From: Synechococcaceae bacterium Bin_79_3
Lineage (GTDB): Bacteria > Cyanobacteriota > Cyanobacteriia > PCC-6307 > Cyanobiaceae
DNA: 5,392 bases
Reading direction: 5' to 3'
Assembly: GCA_009914645.1 (NCBI GenBank)
Contig: VFLB01000218.1
Span: 1-5,392, forward strand
Both the position numbers and the translations under genes were made by a program. The notes under the pieces were generated by a model. The model was given only the letters and a program-made list of their open reading frames with translations, was not told the DNA's origin and did not search any database. Positions within the stretch are counted from its first letter, which is position 1. Each line of letters starts with the position of its first letter. Positions 1-5,392 of the stretch are shown here, piece by piece.

Positions 1-1202
1 AGATCTCCCCATTGCTGCATCATTTTAGTTCTTTCATCCAAATATTCTGCCCTGTTATAAGCAGCAGTTACCTTATTTTTTTCAATGTGTGCTAATTGAC
101 GATCCACTATGCGCAAATCAACCTTAAGGCGTTCTTGGATATTTGTTAAAGCAAAAGATCTAAATCCATGCCCGCACATCCGCTCATCAAATCCCATTCG
201 CTTAAGTGCCATATTAAGGGTGTTATTACTTATGTAACCAGTTTTGCTTCTGATGCTCTTAAAGATCATCCCATCAGGACCTGTGATTGCTAGAAGCGAT
301 TTAAAGATTTTTATTGCTTGAATTGATAGTGGCACAAGATGTTCCTTTCTAGATCCTCTTTTTCCTTTCATTCTTTCTGCTGGAATAGTCCAAATCTTTT
401 GCTCCCAATTAATTTCACTCCAATCAGCGCCAATCAATTCAGTTGTTCTAACAAATGTAAGCATCAACAACCTAAGACCACCAAGAGTAAGAACATCAGC
501 GCCTGCAATATTGCTTTTCATCGCTGCTATCAATTCAGGCACTTCCTCCCATTCAATACTTGGGTAGTGCTCAACCGTTTGCTTTACTGGCGCATGGCGT
601 TTTAGTGAAATAGCAGGATTAAGGGGGCAAAAACCCAATGCTGATGCGTAATCAAATATTTGTGAAATCACACCAAGGCATCTTTTTCCCTGCTCGGGTG
701 AACCACGCTTTTCAATTTTTCGCAGCACTGCCAAGCAATCTTGAGTGCTGATTTGATTTATTGGTAATGCTCCCAAAGAAGGCAGGATATCTTTCTCTAA
801 CTTCTGGATCACATCACTGGTGTGACGGGCACTCCAAGTACCTGCTGCCTTATTGCTGTGCCAGTCAAGCGCAACTGTTTCAAATGTTGTATGAGCATGG
901 TGGGCAACAAAGCGTTCCACCTTCTCCTGCCGCTTGGCGGCACATGGGTTTATTCCCTCTATCAACATTCGCTTACGTTGCTCATCCCTGATTTGTCTTG
1001 CTTTCTTTAAGGAAATCTTGGGATATGGTCCAATTCGGTAATCCTGCTGTTTGCCATCTTTACTAGGTGGATAGCGATGACGCCAGATCCAGTATTTACC
1101 GCCAGCAGTATCTATCTCCAGCAGCAACCCCCCACCATCGGACACCCGCCGCCTCACGCCGCCTGGTGTTTCTGCCTTGATCTGAACGTCAGTTAAGGTC
1201 AA
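1..1202 (-). CDS. int: P4-type tyrosine recombinase (site-specific integrase), 3' end cut by window edge
   Basis: I translated 400 codons from TTG at 1202 to the left edge with no stop. The protein catalyses integration and excision of the neighbouring element at the tRNA through a covalent phosphotyrosine intermediate. Residues about 1-90 form the N-terminal arm-DNA-binding domain (DUF4102 type), with LTD near the start, SDGGGLLLEI at 21-30, and the GPYPKISLKKAR block followed by EGINP at 82-86. Residues about 105-205 are the SAM-like core-binding domain. Residues about 215-400 are the catalytic domain: Arg252 in FVRTTELIG, Lys279 in MKGKRG, His345/Arg348 in HGFR, His372 in QLAH and the Tyr382 nucleophile in AAYNRAEY. 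All six catalytic positions are present, so the enzyme looks functional. The end of the catalytic domain (MMQQWGD) is reached at the edge, so only some final residues are missing. No in-frame ATG exists near the 5' end. The frame opens after a TAA at 1232-1230; TTG 1202 gives MTLTDVQIK, which fits the family, while GTG 1220 or 1214 and TTG 1217 or 1208 are alternatives. Confidence 0.93.
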   Translation of the reverse strand, partial: MTLTDVQIKAETPGGVRRRVSDGGGLLLEIDTAGGKYWIWRHRYPPSKDGKQQDYRIGPYPKISLKKARQIRDEQRKRMLIEGINPCAAKRQEKVERFVAHHAHTTFETVALDWHSNKAAGTWSARHTSDVIQKLEKDILPSLGALPINQISTQDCLAVLRKIEKRGSPEQGKRCLGVISQIFDYASALGFCPLNPAISLKRHAPVKQTVEHYPSIEWEEVPELIAAMKSNIAGADVLTLGGLRLLMLTFVRTTELIGADWSEINWEQKIWTIPAERMKGKRGSRKEHLVPLSIQAIKIFKSLLAITGPDGMIFKSIRSKTGYISNNTLNMALKRMGFDERMCGHGFRSFALTNIQERLKVDLRIVDRQLAHIEKNKVTAAYNRAEYLDERTKMMQQWGD

Positions 1203-1210
1203 CCCCAAAT

Positions 1211-1252
1211 ACACCAACACCCCAACATTTTACACCAACATATACACCAACA
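1211..1252. repeat. Direct repeats in the int leader, probable arm-type integrase sites
   Basis: The 9-mer ACACCAACA occurs exactly at 1211-1219, 1232-1240 and 1244-1252. A fourth copy with one mismatch (ACCCCAACA) lies at 1219-1227. Start-to-start spacings are 8, 13 and 12 bp. On the int coding strand the unit reads TGTTGGTGT. Short direct repeats between a tRNA attachment site and a P4-type int gene are the usual form of arm sites bound by the integrase N-terminal domain. That role is inferred here. They also cover the probable int promoter, so binding could repress int. Confidence 0.6.
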
Positions 1253-1253
1253 A
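1227..1253 (-). promoter_or_regulatory. Possible sigma70-type promoter for int, inside the repeat cluster
   Basis: On the minus strand a -35-like TTGTTG (1253-1248) is followed after 15 bp by a -10-like TAAAAT (1232-1227). This would start transcription near 1220, shortly before the proposed TTG start at 1202. The spacer is shorter than optimal and the -35 is a partial match, so the call is weak. Its interest is that both hexamers lie within or between copies of the ACACCAACA repeat, as expected of an autoregulated integrase gene. Confidence 0.25.
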
Positions 1254-1304
1254 TTTTTTGGCACTGCCCAGCATTTTATGAGACCAACCTGAACCATAGG
1301 TATT

Positions 1305-1329
1305 AAAAAACCCAGTCTATAACTGGGTT
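1305..1329 (-). terminator. Rho-independent terminator after tRNA-Ser
   Basis: Read on the minus strand, AACCCAG (1329-1323), a 7-nt loop and CTGGGTT (1315-1309) form a perfect 7-bp stem. It runs into six T residues (1310-1305). It lies 38 bp beyond the tRNA 3' end and about 100 bp before the int start, so it should end tRNA transcription and keep it from reading into int. No T-run follows on the plus strand, so it works in one direction only. It sits on the island side of the presumed junction. Confidence 0.8.
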
Positions 1330-1366
1330 AGTGGATTCTCAAGGACGTCTCAGGATGCTATTTCAA

Positions 1367-1390
1367 CGGAGGGGGCGGGATTCGAACCCG
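1367..1390 (-). other. Presumed attachment-site core in the 3' end of tRNA-Ser
   Basis: The 3' part of tRNA-Ser (T-arm loop and 3' strand, acceptor 3' strand and discriminator base) is where P4-type integrases usually cross over. Because the tRNA is complete here, the crossover segment next to int should be an att copy that rebuilds the tRNA, with its direct-repeat partner at the island's far end outside the window. No second copy is present in this window, so the extent is an estimate from family behaviour. Confidence 0.4.
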
Positions 1391-1451
1391 CGGAAGCTTT
1401 CACTTCGCTGGTTTTCAAGACCAGAGCCATCAACCACTCGACCACCCCTCC
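1367..1451 (-). tRNA. tRNA-Ser(UGA)
   Basis: This is an 85-nt class II tRNA. The 7-bp acceptor stem GGAGGGG/CCCCTCC (1451-1445 with 1374-1368) ends in discriminator G at 1367, as expected for serine. The anticodon stem CTGGT/ACCAG encloses loop CTTGAAA, with anticodon TGA at 1417-1415, reading UCA and other UCN codons. A long variable arm, characteristic of tRNA-Ser, occupies about 1392-1407 (GAAG/CTTC pairing). The T-arm GCGGG-TTCGAAT-CCCGC is perfect. The 3' CCA is not encoded, so it is added post-transcriptionally. The gene lies 76 bp downstream of the nrdJ stop on the same strand; I see no clean promoter or terminator in that gap, so some read-through from nrdJ is possible. It is the likely landing site of the island to its left. 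Confidence 0.97.
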
Positions 1452-1527
1452 ATAAGCTTGAACCTGAAGCAACAGGCCAACACTCATATATCAAGTTTGA
1501 CACGTCGAACCACCTAGCCCATGATCT

Positions 1528-3942
1528 TTAACCCTGCTTTGCAAGCGGCAAGAGACATTTATCAGAATCGCAACCAGCAGGGCCTGCTTCCACCAATTCA
1601 CCGCTGTCGTAATGCTGCAAGGCATCAAAGAAATCTGGGTTGCGTCGCCTTGCTACCACCTCAGCATTGAGTTGCAGATAAGTGGCCTCATCAATCGGCT
1701 CAAACGGCAGACGCGGGAAGGTGGCATTGGCATCAAAACGAGCTAATAGAGCCGCTGATATGTATCCCTGGCCCTCCTGAATGGTTTGATAAATGGCATC
1801 AGCAAGTGGTTTGATTTCGTTTTCACGAAATTCAATGGTGGCGGAAGTGTTGTGGGCTGTGTAGTGCTGCTGCACTTGCATATAAAAATCAAATTGAGCC
1901 ATGGCAGAAAAATTATTAATCTCCACTAAATCGGCACCAGGTAAGTTCGCCCAACTCACCTGGGTGGGTATTTCAACAAGCCATTCCGTGCAGCGTGGAT
2001 CAAAAGCATCATCAAGCAAGCGCCCCTGGTCGTCTTTATCACTTTGAGAAGGCACGATTGTGTAGCCATAGTCGAGGCAGGCAAGAGCTACAGGATCATT
2101 TTTACGGAAAGTAATGCGGCGAATAAAGCGCTGGGCTTTAGGGGGATGCCAACCGGGTGATGCACCGGTAAGCAAACTTTTTGTTCCTGCAGGTTGCACC
2201 GTGGTGCAACGATTTGGACGCCTCAGCTGGTGACGATCACAATAATCCCAAACCGCTTCATTAACAATCTGCTTCCAGCGGTTTAAAAATTCAGCTTCCT
2301 GTTGTTTAAAGGCCTTACCTTCAGAATTTGCGGGGCGGCCCGCCTCCCACCATTTCAGCCATGGCGTTCCAAAGGCATGCACAAAGAAATCAAATAAGCC
2401 GGTAAAACTTACCCCAACAATCGGATCCCATGCCCTGCTTTGGCGATAGCGTTCCACCTCAAAGCGATGATTAAGCAAACAGGCAACAGCTAAACCAGCG
2501 GCTTTAAACGCATCGGCCTGGCCTACCAAATCAGAGGGATCGATTTGATTGAGATGAACCTCCGCCAAGTTGCAGTGAAAATCAGCGCCAAGGATTTCAC
2601 CACAAGGATTTAAGCCGTAACGATTTAAGCGATGTTCTAATTCAGCATCGTTGATGTTTGGATGGTTTAACTGCAACCAACGGCCTGCTTCTTCTCTACC
2701 TTGATCGCAGTAAATATCTTGAAACTCAATACGCAGTTCAGGTGTATTTAATAAATCTGCATTAGATCTTGCAATTGCTTCTGGAGCAAATTGAATTGCT
2801 CCCTCGCCGGAATTAAATTGCTTTAATACCGCGTCGTACACCACATCGCGGCTAGGGCGATTATGAAATACACGGGTATGATTTGCCATCCGAAGCGAAT
2901 CGCGTTCTGGATCAATGCTCCAGTTGCCTTGTTCGTCTTGCTGCCAGAGATTATCTTTTGCAACTGAAGCAGCTTGATCATTAGCTGCGAATTGCCTCAT
3001 ACCAGCGCTGCGGCGGATATTGCCAGCAACAATCGTTACAGCTGCTTCATCGATTAATAAGCAACATTCCACGGAAGTGAGCTTGCGTCCATTGGCCCGA
3101 TTGAGGATTTGAGCAACCCTTGTGTAAAGGTCTTTAAGCTTTACCGGATTGGCCATGCCGCCAAATCCTTTAAGGGTTTCACCAACGGGTCTTACATCGG
3201 ATAAATCAACCGAGATCTCTATTGGTAAGGCAGCATCAAAACTTTCGTTACTACAAAGTTCGAGAAGCAACTGATAGCTATCAACCCAGCCCCTACGGGT
3301 ATCACCAACCTTGATCAAAACAGATTGACCACTGATCCTATGGCTGGTGCGATCTTCACGGTCTGCAGGCGATGTGATGCCAATATCGCTAACGCTTTTA
3401 ATCGTGATTCTGTTGCGCACCGATGGCAAACGATCGATTAATCGCGGCTCAATGATGGCGCCGGTGCCGCAGCCCATCATTGCTAAATCCATCATCAAGC
3501 CAAAGGCTTGCCAATCCACCAGATTTGTGGAGGTGCAGTTGTAAGCACCAGAAAAATTTTCAGGTTTTTCAATCCAAGCGGTGCCACCAATCCAAAGCCA
3601 ACGGCCAGAAGGTAAAGACTTCTGGCGTTGTTGCATACGGCGGATCATCTCCACTTCAGCTAAATCCAAACGACCCAATATCCGTAAACCTTCAAGATTT
3701 CGCTCAGAAACCTGCTGCCAGCTTTCACGTCCGCTGGGGGTTTTACGGCTGTAGGTGCGATAAAAAACGGGGTTAGCAGCTGGAGCTGTTATCGGGAAAT
3801 CAACGGGGTCTTGATTGTTTGAGTTCAACTCTTCAAGCCGTTGGAGGGTGGATGTCACCGGCGCTAGATCTGGTATTACGAGGGAAGCTAATACACCATC
3901 GGTAGCGGTAGGGGCAGAATGCCGGCCCCTGATCTGGCCCAA
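1528..3942 (-). CDS. nrdJ: Adenosylcobalamin-dependent ribonucleoside-triphosphate reductase (class II, monomeric)
   Basis: This cytoplasmic enzyme reduces ribonucleoside triphosphates to dNTPs for DNA synthesis, forming a thiyl radical with a B12 coenzyme and needing neither oxygen nor a diiron subunit. The frame is 804 codons from TTG 3942. Active-site residues are visible: Cys136 in AYNCTSTN and Cys457 in FHCNL form the reducing pair. NPCGE at 445-449 supplies Asn445, the thiyl-radical Cys447 and Glu449. GTKSLLTGASPGWHPP (586-601) matches the substrate/cofactor loop region, and the C-terminal CDSDKC (Cys791, Cys796) is the CX4C shuttle that exchanges with thioredoxin. No ATP-cone is seen at the N-terminus. 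The protein resembles the Lactobacillus leichmannii RTPR family, somewhat longer than its roughly 740 residues. The start is uncertain: a TGA lies two codons upstream of TTG 3942 and no ATG occurs before codon 99. Recognisable family similarity begins around residue 47 (DFPITAPAANPVFYRTYSR), so GTG 3858 or TTG 3828 are serious alternatives. Many cyanobacteria make pseudocobalamin, which may be the cofactor here. Confidence 0.97.
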   Translation of the reverse strand: MGQIRGRHSAPTATDGVLASLVIPDLAPVTSTLQRLEELNSNNQDPVDFPITAPAANPVFYRTYSRKTPSGRESWQQVSERNLEGLRILGRLDLAEVEMIRRMQQRQKSLPSGRWLWIGGTAWIEKPENFSGAYNCTSTNLVDWQAFGLMMDLAMMGCGTGAIIEPRLIDRLPSVRNRITIKSVSDIGITSPADREDRTSHRISGQSVLIKVGDTRRGWVDSYQLLLELCSNESFDAALPIEISVDLSDVRPVGETLKGFGGMANPVKLKDLYTRVAQILNRANGRKLTSVECCLLIDEAAVTIVAGNIRRSAGMRQFAANDQAASVAKDNLWQQDEQGNWSIDPERDSLRMANHTRVFHNRPSRDVVYDAVLKQFNSGEGAIQFAPEAIARSNADLLNTPELRIEFQDIYCDQGREEAGRWLQLNHPNINDAELEHRLNRYGLNPCGEILGADFHCNLAEVHLNQIDPSDLVGQADAFKAAGLAVACLLNHRFEVERYRQSRAWDPIVGVSFTGLFDFFVHAFGTPWLKWWEAGRPANSEGKAFKQQEAEFLNRWKQIVNEAVWDYCDRHQLRRPNRCTTVQPAGTKSLLTGASPGWHPPKAQRFIRRITFRKNDPVALACLDYGYTIVPSQSDKDDQGRLLDDAFDPRCTEWLVEIPTQVSWANLPGADLVEINNFSAMAQFDFYMQVQQHYTAHNTSATIEFRENEIKPLADAIYQTIQEGQGYISAALLARFDANATFPRLPFEPIDEATYLQLNAEVVARRRNPDFFDALQHYDSGELVEAGPAGCDSDKCLLPLAKQG

Positions 3943-3952
3943 AGCTCATAGC

Positions 3953-3970
3953 CCAAGGCCGAGGCCTTGG
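3953..3970. promoter_or_regulatory. Perfect 8-2-8 inverted repeat in the nrdJ leader (candidate operator)
   Basis: CCAAGGCC, a 2-bp GA centre, and its exact complement GGCCTTGG form an 18-bp dyad. It begins 11 bp upstream of the TTG at 3942 and a few bases downstream of the start point expected from the predicted promoter. A 2-nt loop is too tight for a full-length RNA hairpin, although a shorter stem could form. No T-run follows, so it is not a terminator. It fits a homodimeric repressor site, but no particular regulator is recognised and it does not resemble an NrdR box. Confidence 0.4.
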
Positions 3971-3981
3971 TACTGCTGAGA

Positions 3982-4010
3982 TTTAAAGGATTAATCGATG
4001 ACGACTTCAA
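3982..4010 (-). promoter_or_regulatory. Predicted sigma70-type promoter of nrdJ
   Basis: On the minus strand TTGAAG (4010-4005) is separated by exactly 17 bp from TTTAAA (3987-3982). Each hexamer matches the consensus at four of six positions, at optimal spacing. The expected start point is near 3975, just before the dyad and 33 bp ahead of TTG 3942. The call rests on pattern only. Confidence 0.4.
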
Positions 4011-4014
4011 AAAA

Positions 4015-4048
4015 ACAGCAACTTAGATAAAACAGCGGCTTAGATAAA
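4015..4048. repeat. Two tandem 17-bp repeats directly upstream of the nrdJ promoter
   Basis: ACAGCAACTTAGATAAA (4015-4031) is followed without a gap by ACAGCGGCTTAGATAAA (4032-4048). They are 15 of 17 identical, and a further ACAAA starts a third, incomplete copy. The array lies between the small ORF stop and the predicted -35 of nrdJ, about 40 to 75 bp ahead of the expected start point, where activator sites are usually found. It could instead be a chance duplication by replication slippage. Confidence 0.6.
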
Positions 4049-4056
4049 ACAAAAAA

Positions 4057-4290
4057 CTAATAGCCAAGCAGCCTGATCCTAAAAGCTGCTAATTCCTGCG
4101 CCTGCGCCGGTGCCTGCAACAAAAATGGATGGCTTGCCAATTGCAGCATTACTTGCTCCAAACGCTCTTCACGGCTTAAATTCTGTGCTTCCAAGGCCTG
4201 CCAAGCATCGCTGAAAGCCATCGCAAACCCATCTGGATTATTAAAAACGGTTTGGCTTGAAGCACTGGGATCTGGGCGAATCACTAGCAA
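4057..4290 (-). CDS. Small hypothetical protein, 77 aa or 54 aa
   Basis: I do not recognise this protein. The longest reasonable reading starts at TTG 4290 (77 aa). ATG at 4221 would give a 54-residue protein starting MAFSDAWQALEAQ and ending LLGY. The part after residue 24 is more protein-like: soluble, mostly helical, rich in Ala, Leu, Gln and Glu, with SREERLEQVMLQLASHPFLL in the middle. There is no signal peptide, membrane segment, cysteine or metal-binding motif. It lies on the same strand as nrdJ, 114 bp upstream of the TTG at 3942, and divergently from prfC (66 bp between starts, or 135 bp using ATG 4221). The nrdJ promoter signals in the gap argue against a tight operon with nrdJ. It fits a small lineage-specific cyanobacterial protein, but could be a chance ORF. 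Confidence 0.5.
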   Translation of the reverse strand: MLVIRPDPSASSQTVFNNPDGFAMAFSDAWQALEAQNLSREERLEQVMLQLASHPFLLQAPAQAQELAAFRIRLLGY

Positions 4291-4356
4291 AATCCACAGC
4301 TTCTCAAAAGGCTACATAGCTGGCGTTGTGGCGCTGCGACCTGCCAGGCTTAAGCG

Positions 4357-5392
4357 ATGACGACCAGCAGCACTGAACCGGCAAATTACAGCCCAGAAGA
4401 AATTGCCTTTCGCGCCGCTGTTGCGAGAAGGCGTAATTTTGCAATCATTTCCCATCCAGATGCGGGGAAAACCACCCTTACCGAAAAGCTATTGCTTTAT
4501 GGCGGTGCGATTCAACAAGCGGGGGCGGTTAAAGCAAAAGGTGAACAGCGACGCGTTACATCAGATTGGATGGAAATTGAAAAGCAAAGGGGAATTTCTA
4601 TTACATCTACGGTGCTGCAATTTGATTACAACGGCAACACAATTAACTTACTAGATACCCCAGGCCACCAAGATTTTTCAGAGGATACATATCGCACTTT
4701 AGCGGCTGCAGATAATGCTGTGATGCTGGAAGATGCAGCGAAAGGCCTAGAACCGCAAACCCGCAAACTTTTTGAAGTGTGCAAAATGCGGCAAATACCA
4801 ATATTTACTTTTATAAATAAGATGGACAGGCCAGGGCGGGAGCCGCTGGAATTATTAGATGAAATTGAAAAAGAATTAGGTTTAGCGCCATGGGCTGTTA
4901 ATTGGCCGATCGGTAGTGGTGAACGTTTTCGTGGCGTAATCGATCGACGCAGTAGAGAAGTGATCTTATTTCAACGGGCGGAACGAGGACGCCAAGCAAC
5001 TGAGAATAGACTTCAATTGAATGATCCAAACCTTAAAAATCTGGTAGAACCTGAACTATTAGATCAAGCAATGGAAGAATTAGAATTATTAGATACTGCA
5101 GGGGCTGAATTAGAATTAGATCTTGTGCATGCAGGTGCATTAACCCCAGTATTTTTTGGTAGCGCCATGACTAATTTTGGTGTGCACCCGTTCTTAGATA
5201 CATTCTTAGAACTAGCCCAGAAGCCTGTTGCACGCCAAAGTCGAGAGGGACCCGTAGATCCACTGCGCACTGATTTCAGTGGTTTTGTATTTAAATTACA
5301 GGCAAATATGGATGCGCGCCATCGCGATCGTGTTGCTTTTGTGAGGGTATGTTCTGGAAAATTCGAAAAGGACATGACCGTGCAACATGCCC
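4357..5392 (+). CDS. prfC: Peptide chain release factor 3 (RF3), 3' end cut by window edge
   Basis: This is a translational GTPase that removes RF1/RF2 from the ribosome after peptide release. The window covers 345 residues from ATG 4357, roughly two thirds of the usual length of about 530-550, and the frame is open to the edge. The G domain is complete: P-loop HPDAGKTT (33-40), switch I region GISITS (79-84), G3 DTPGH (100-104), G4 NKMD (154-157) and G5 GSA (268-270). [10 protein letters not shown] after G3 and the [13 protein letters not shown] block are typical of RF3 and separate it from EF-G and BipA. Residues from about 300 begin the beta-barrel domain II. The ATG gives an N-terminus of normal length for the family (about 26 residues before [13 protein letters not shown]). 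Only a weak AGG lies upstream (4346-4348) as a ribosome-binding signal. No anomaly is seen in the part present. Confidence 0.96.
   Translation, partial: MTTSSTEPANYSPEEIAFRAAVARRRNFAIISHPDAGKTTLTEKLLLYGGAIQQAGAVKAKGEQRRVTSDWMEIEKQRGISITSTVLQFDYNGNTINLLDTPGHQDFSEDTYRTLAAADNAVMLEDAAKGLEPQTRKLFEVCKMRQIPIFTFINKMDRPGREPLELLDEIEKELGLAPWAVNWPIGSGERFRGVIDRRSREVILFQRAERGRQATENRLQLNDPNLKNLVEPELLDQAMEELELLDTAGAELELDLVHAGALTPVFFGSAMTNFGVHPFLDTFLELAQKPVARQSREGPVDPLRTDFSGFVFKLQANMDARHRDRVAFVRVCSGKFEKDMTVQHA

Larger units (their letters stand above)
1..1366. mobile_element. End of a genomic island inserted at tRNA-Ser (partial)
   Basis: A P4-type tyrosine recombinase gene starts about 165 bp beyond the 3' end of a complete tRNA-Ser gene, on the same strand and reading away from it. 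In the P4/CP4-57 integrase family this layout normally marks the tRNA-proximal junction of an integrated island, integrative plasmid or satellite: recombination occurs in the 3' part of the tRNA gene and the element restores that part. Repeats resembling arm-type integrase sites lie between the two genes. The element would extend leftwards out of the window, so its cargo, size and far junction are not visible. The exact boundary is inferred; it could lie anywhere in the 3' third of the tRNA. It could also be a decayed island with only int remaining. Confidence 0.65.

Noticed and set aside
615..640. Possible frameshift in int at runs of five G and five A
   Set aside because: Reading through codon by codon keeps one frame (ALGFCPLNPAISL), and the catalytic motifs downstream are in the same frame as the N-terminal domain.
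339..1010. Plus-strand open frames inside the integrase region
   Set aside because: They lie opposite the integrase, which is supported by clear family motifs. Their translations show no domain and have biased, shadow-like composition.
1452..1527. Terminator or promoter between nrdJ and tRNA-Ser
   Set aside because: Only a 4-bp CCTG/CAGG stem without a T-run is present, and no -35/-10 pair of reasonable quality and spacing was found.
1331..1531. Plus-strand open frame across the tRNA region (66 aa)
   Set aside because: It is the antisense reading of tRNA-Ser and the flanking spacer. Its RRGRDSNPRK segment is the well-known spurious translation of a tRNA T-arm.
3347..3776. Plus-strand open frames opposite nrdJ
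   Set aside because: They are shadows of the conserved NrdJ coding region, with no recognisable motif or start signal.
1528..3942. Intein or insertion inside nrdJ, common in ribonucleotide reductases
   Set aside because: The protein is continuous. The segments around the active-site cysteines and substrate loop are uninterrupted, and 804 residues leave no room for an intein.
3943..4056. Cobalamin riboswitch controlling the B12-dependent nrdJ
   Set aside because: The gap is only about 114 bp, shorter than a typical B12 riboswitch, and no B12-box core was seen on the nrdJ strand.
3943..4056. NrdR box upstream of nrdJ
   Set aside because: Nothing close to the A+T-rich ACAnnATATnnTGT type palindrome is visible. 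The only strong dyad is G+C-rich and of different form.
4403..5375. Alternative open frames overlapping prfC on both strands
   Set aside because: prfC has a complete and ordered set of G motifs in its own frame; the others are shadows.
1..5392. HIP1 octamers or a CRISPR array
   Set aside because: CGATCG hexamers occur, but no perfect GCGATCGC was seen, and no regularly spaced repeat-spacer pattern exists. The int leader repeats are too short and too closely spaced.

Overview
The window reads as a piece of cyanobacterial chromosome, most likely a unicellular picocyanobacterium of the Synechococcus/Prochlorococcus/Cyanobium group. This rests on the cyanobacterial flavour of the release factor RF3 sequence and on the use of a monomeric B12-dependent ribonucleotide reductase. 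It is a judgement from protein sequence without database support. Base composition looks moderate, and no perfect HIP1 octamer was seen.

Layout, left to right. Positions 1-1202 (minus strand) hold a nearly complete P4-type tyrosine recombinase (integrase), cut by the left edge just short of its C-terminus. Its catalytic set is intact and its only plausible starts are TTG or GTG. Positions 1203-1366 are the leader of the integrase gene. This leader holds a cluster of short direct repeats that look like integrase arm-binding sites, a possible promoter overlapping them, and a rho-independent terminator. Positions 1367-1451 (minus) are tRNA-Ser(UGA). A tRNA followed on the same strand by an outward-reading P4-type integrase is the classic end of a genomic island, so everything left of about 1367 is probably island DNA that continues beyond the window. 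Everything to the right looks like core chromosome.

Core side. Positions 1528-3942 (minus) encode the adenosylcobalamin-dependent class II ribonucleoside-triphosphate reductase NrdJ, with all expected active-site and C-terminal redox cysteines. The roughly 115 bp upstream of it show an orderly control region: a 17-bp tandem repeat, a sigma70-like promoter and a perfect 8-2-8 bp dyad. Next comes a small unrecognised ORF (4057-4290, minus). Diverging from it is prfC (4357 to the right edge, plus), encoding peptide chain release factor 3, truncated after 345 residues.

The host genes are housekeeping functions (dNTP synthesis, serine decoding, translation termination) and need not cooperate. The dynamic part is the island that uses tRNA-Ser as its landing site. 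I do not see a clearly new biological system inside the window. The island cargo lies off the left edge, and the less ordinary signals here are the arm-site repeat cluster and the nrdJ control region.
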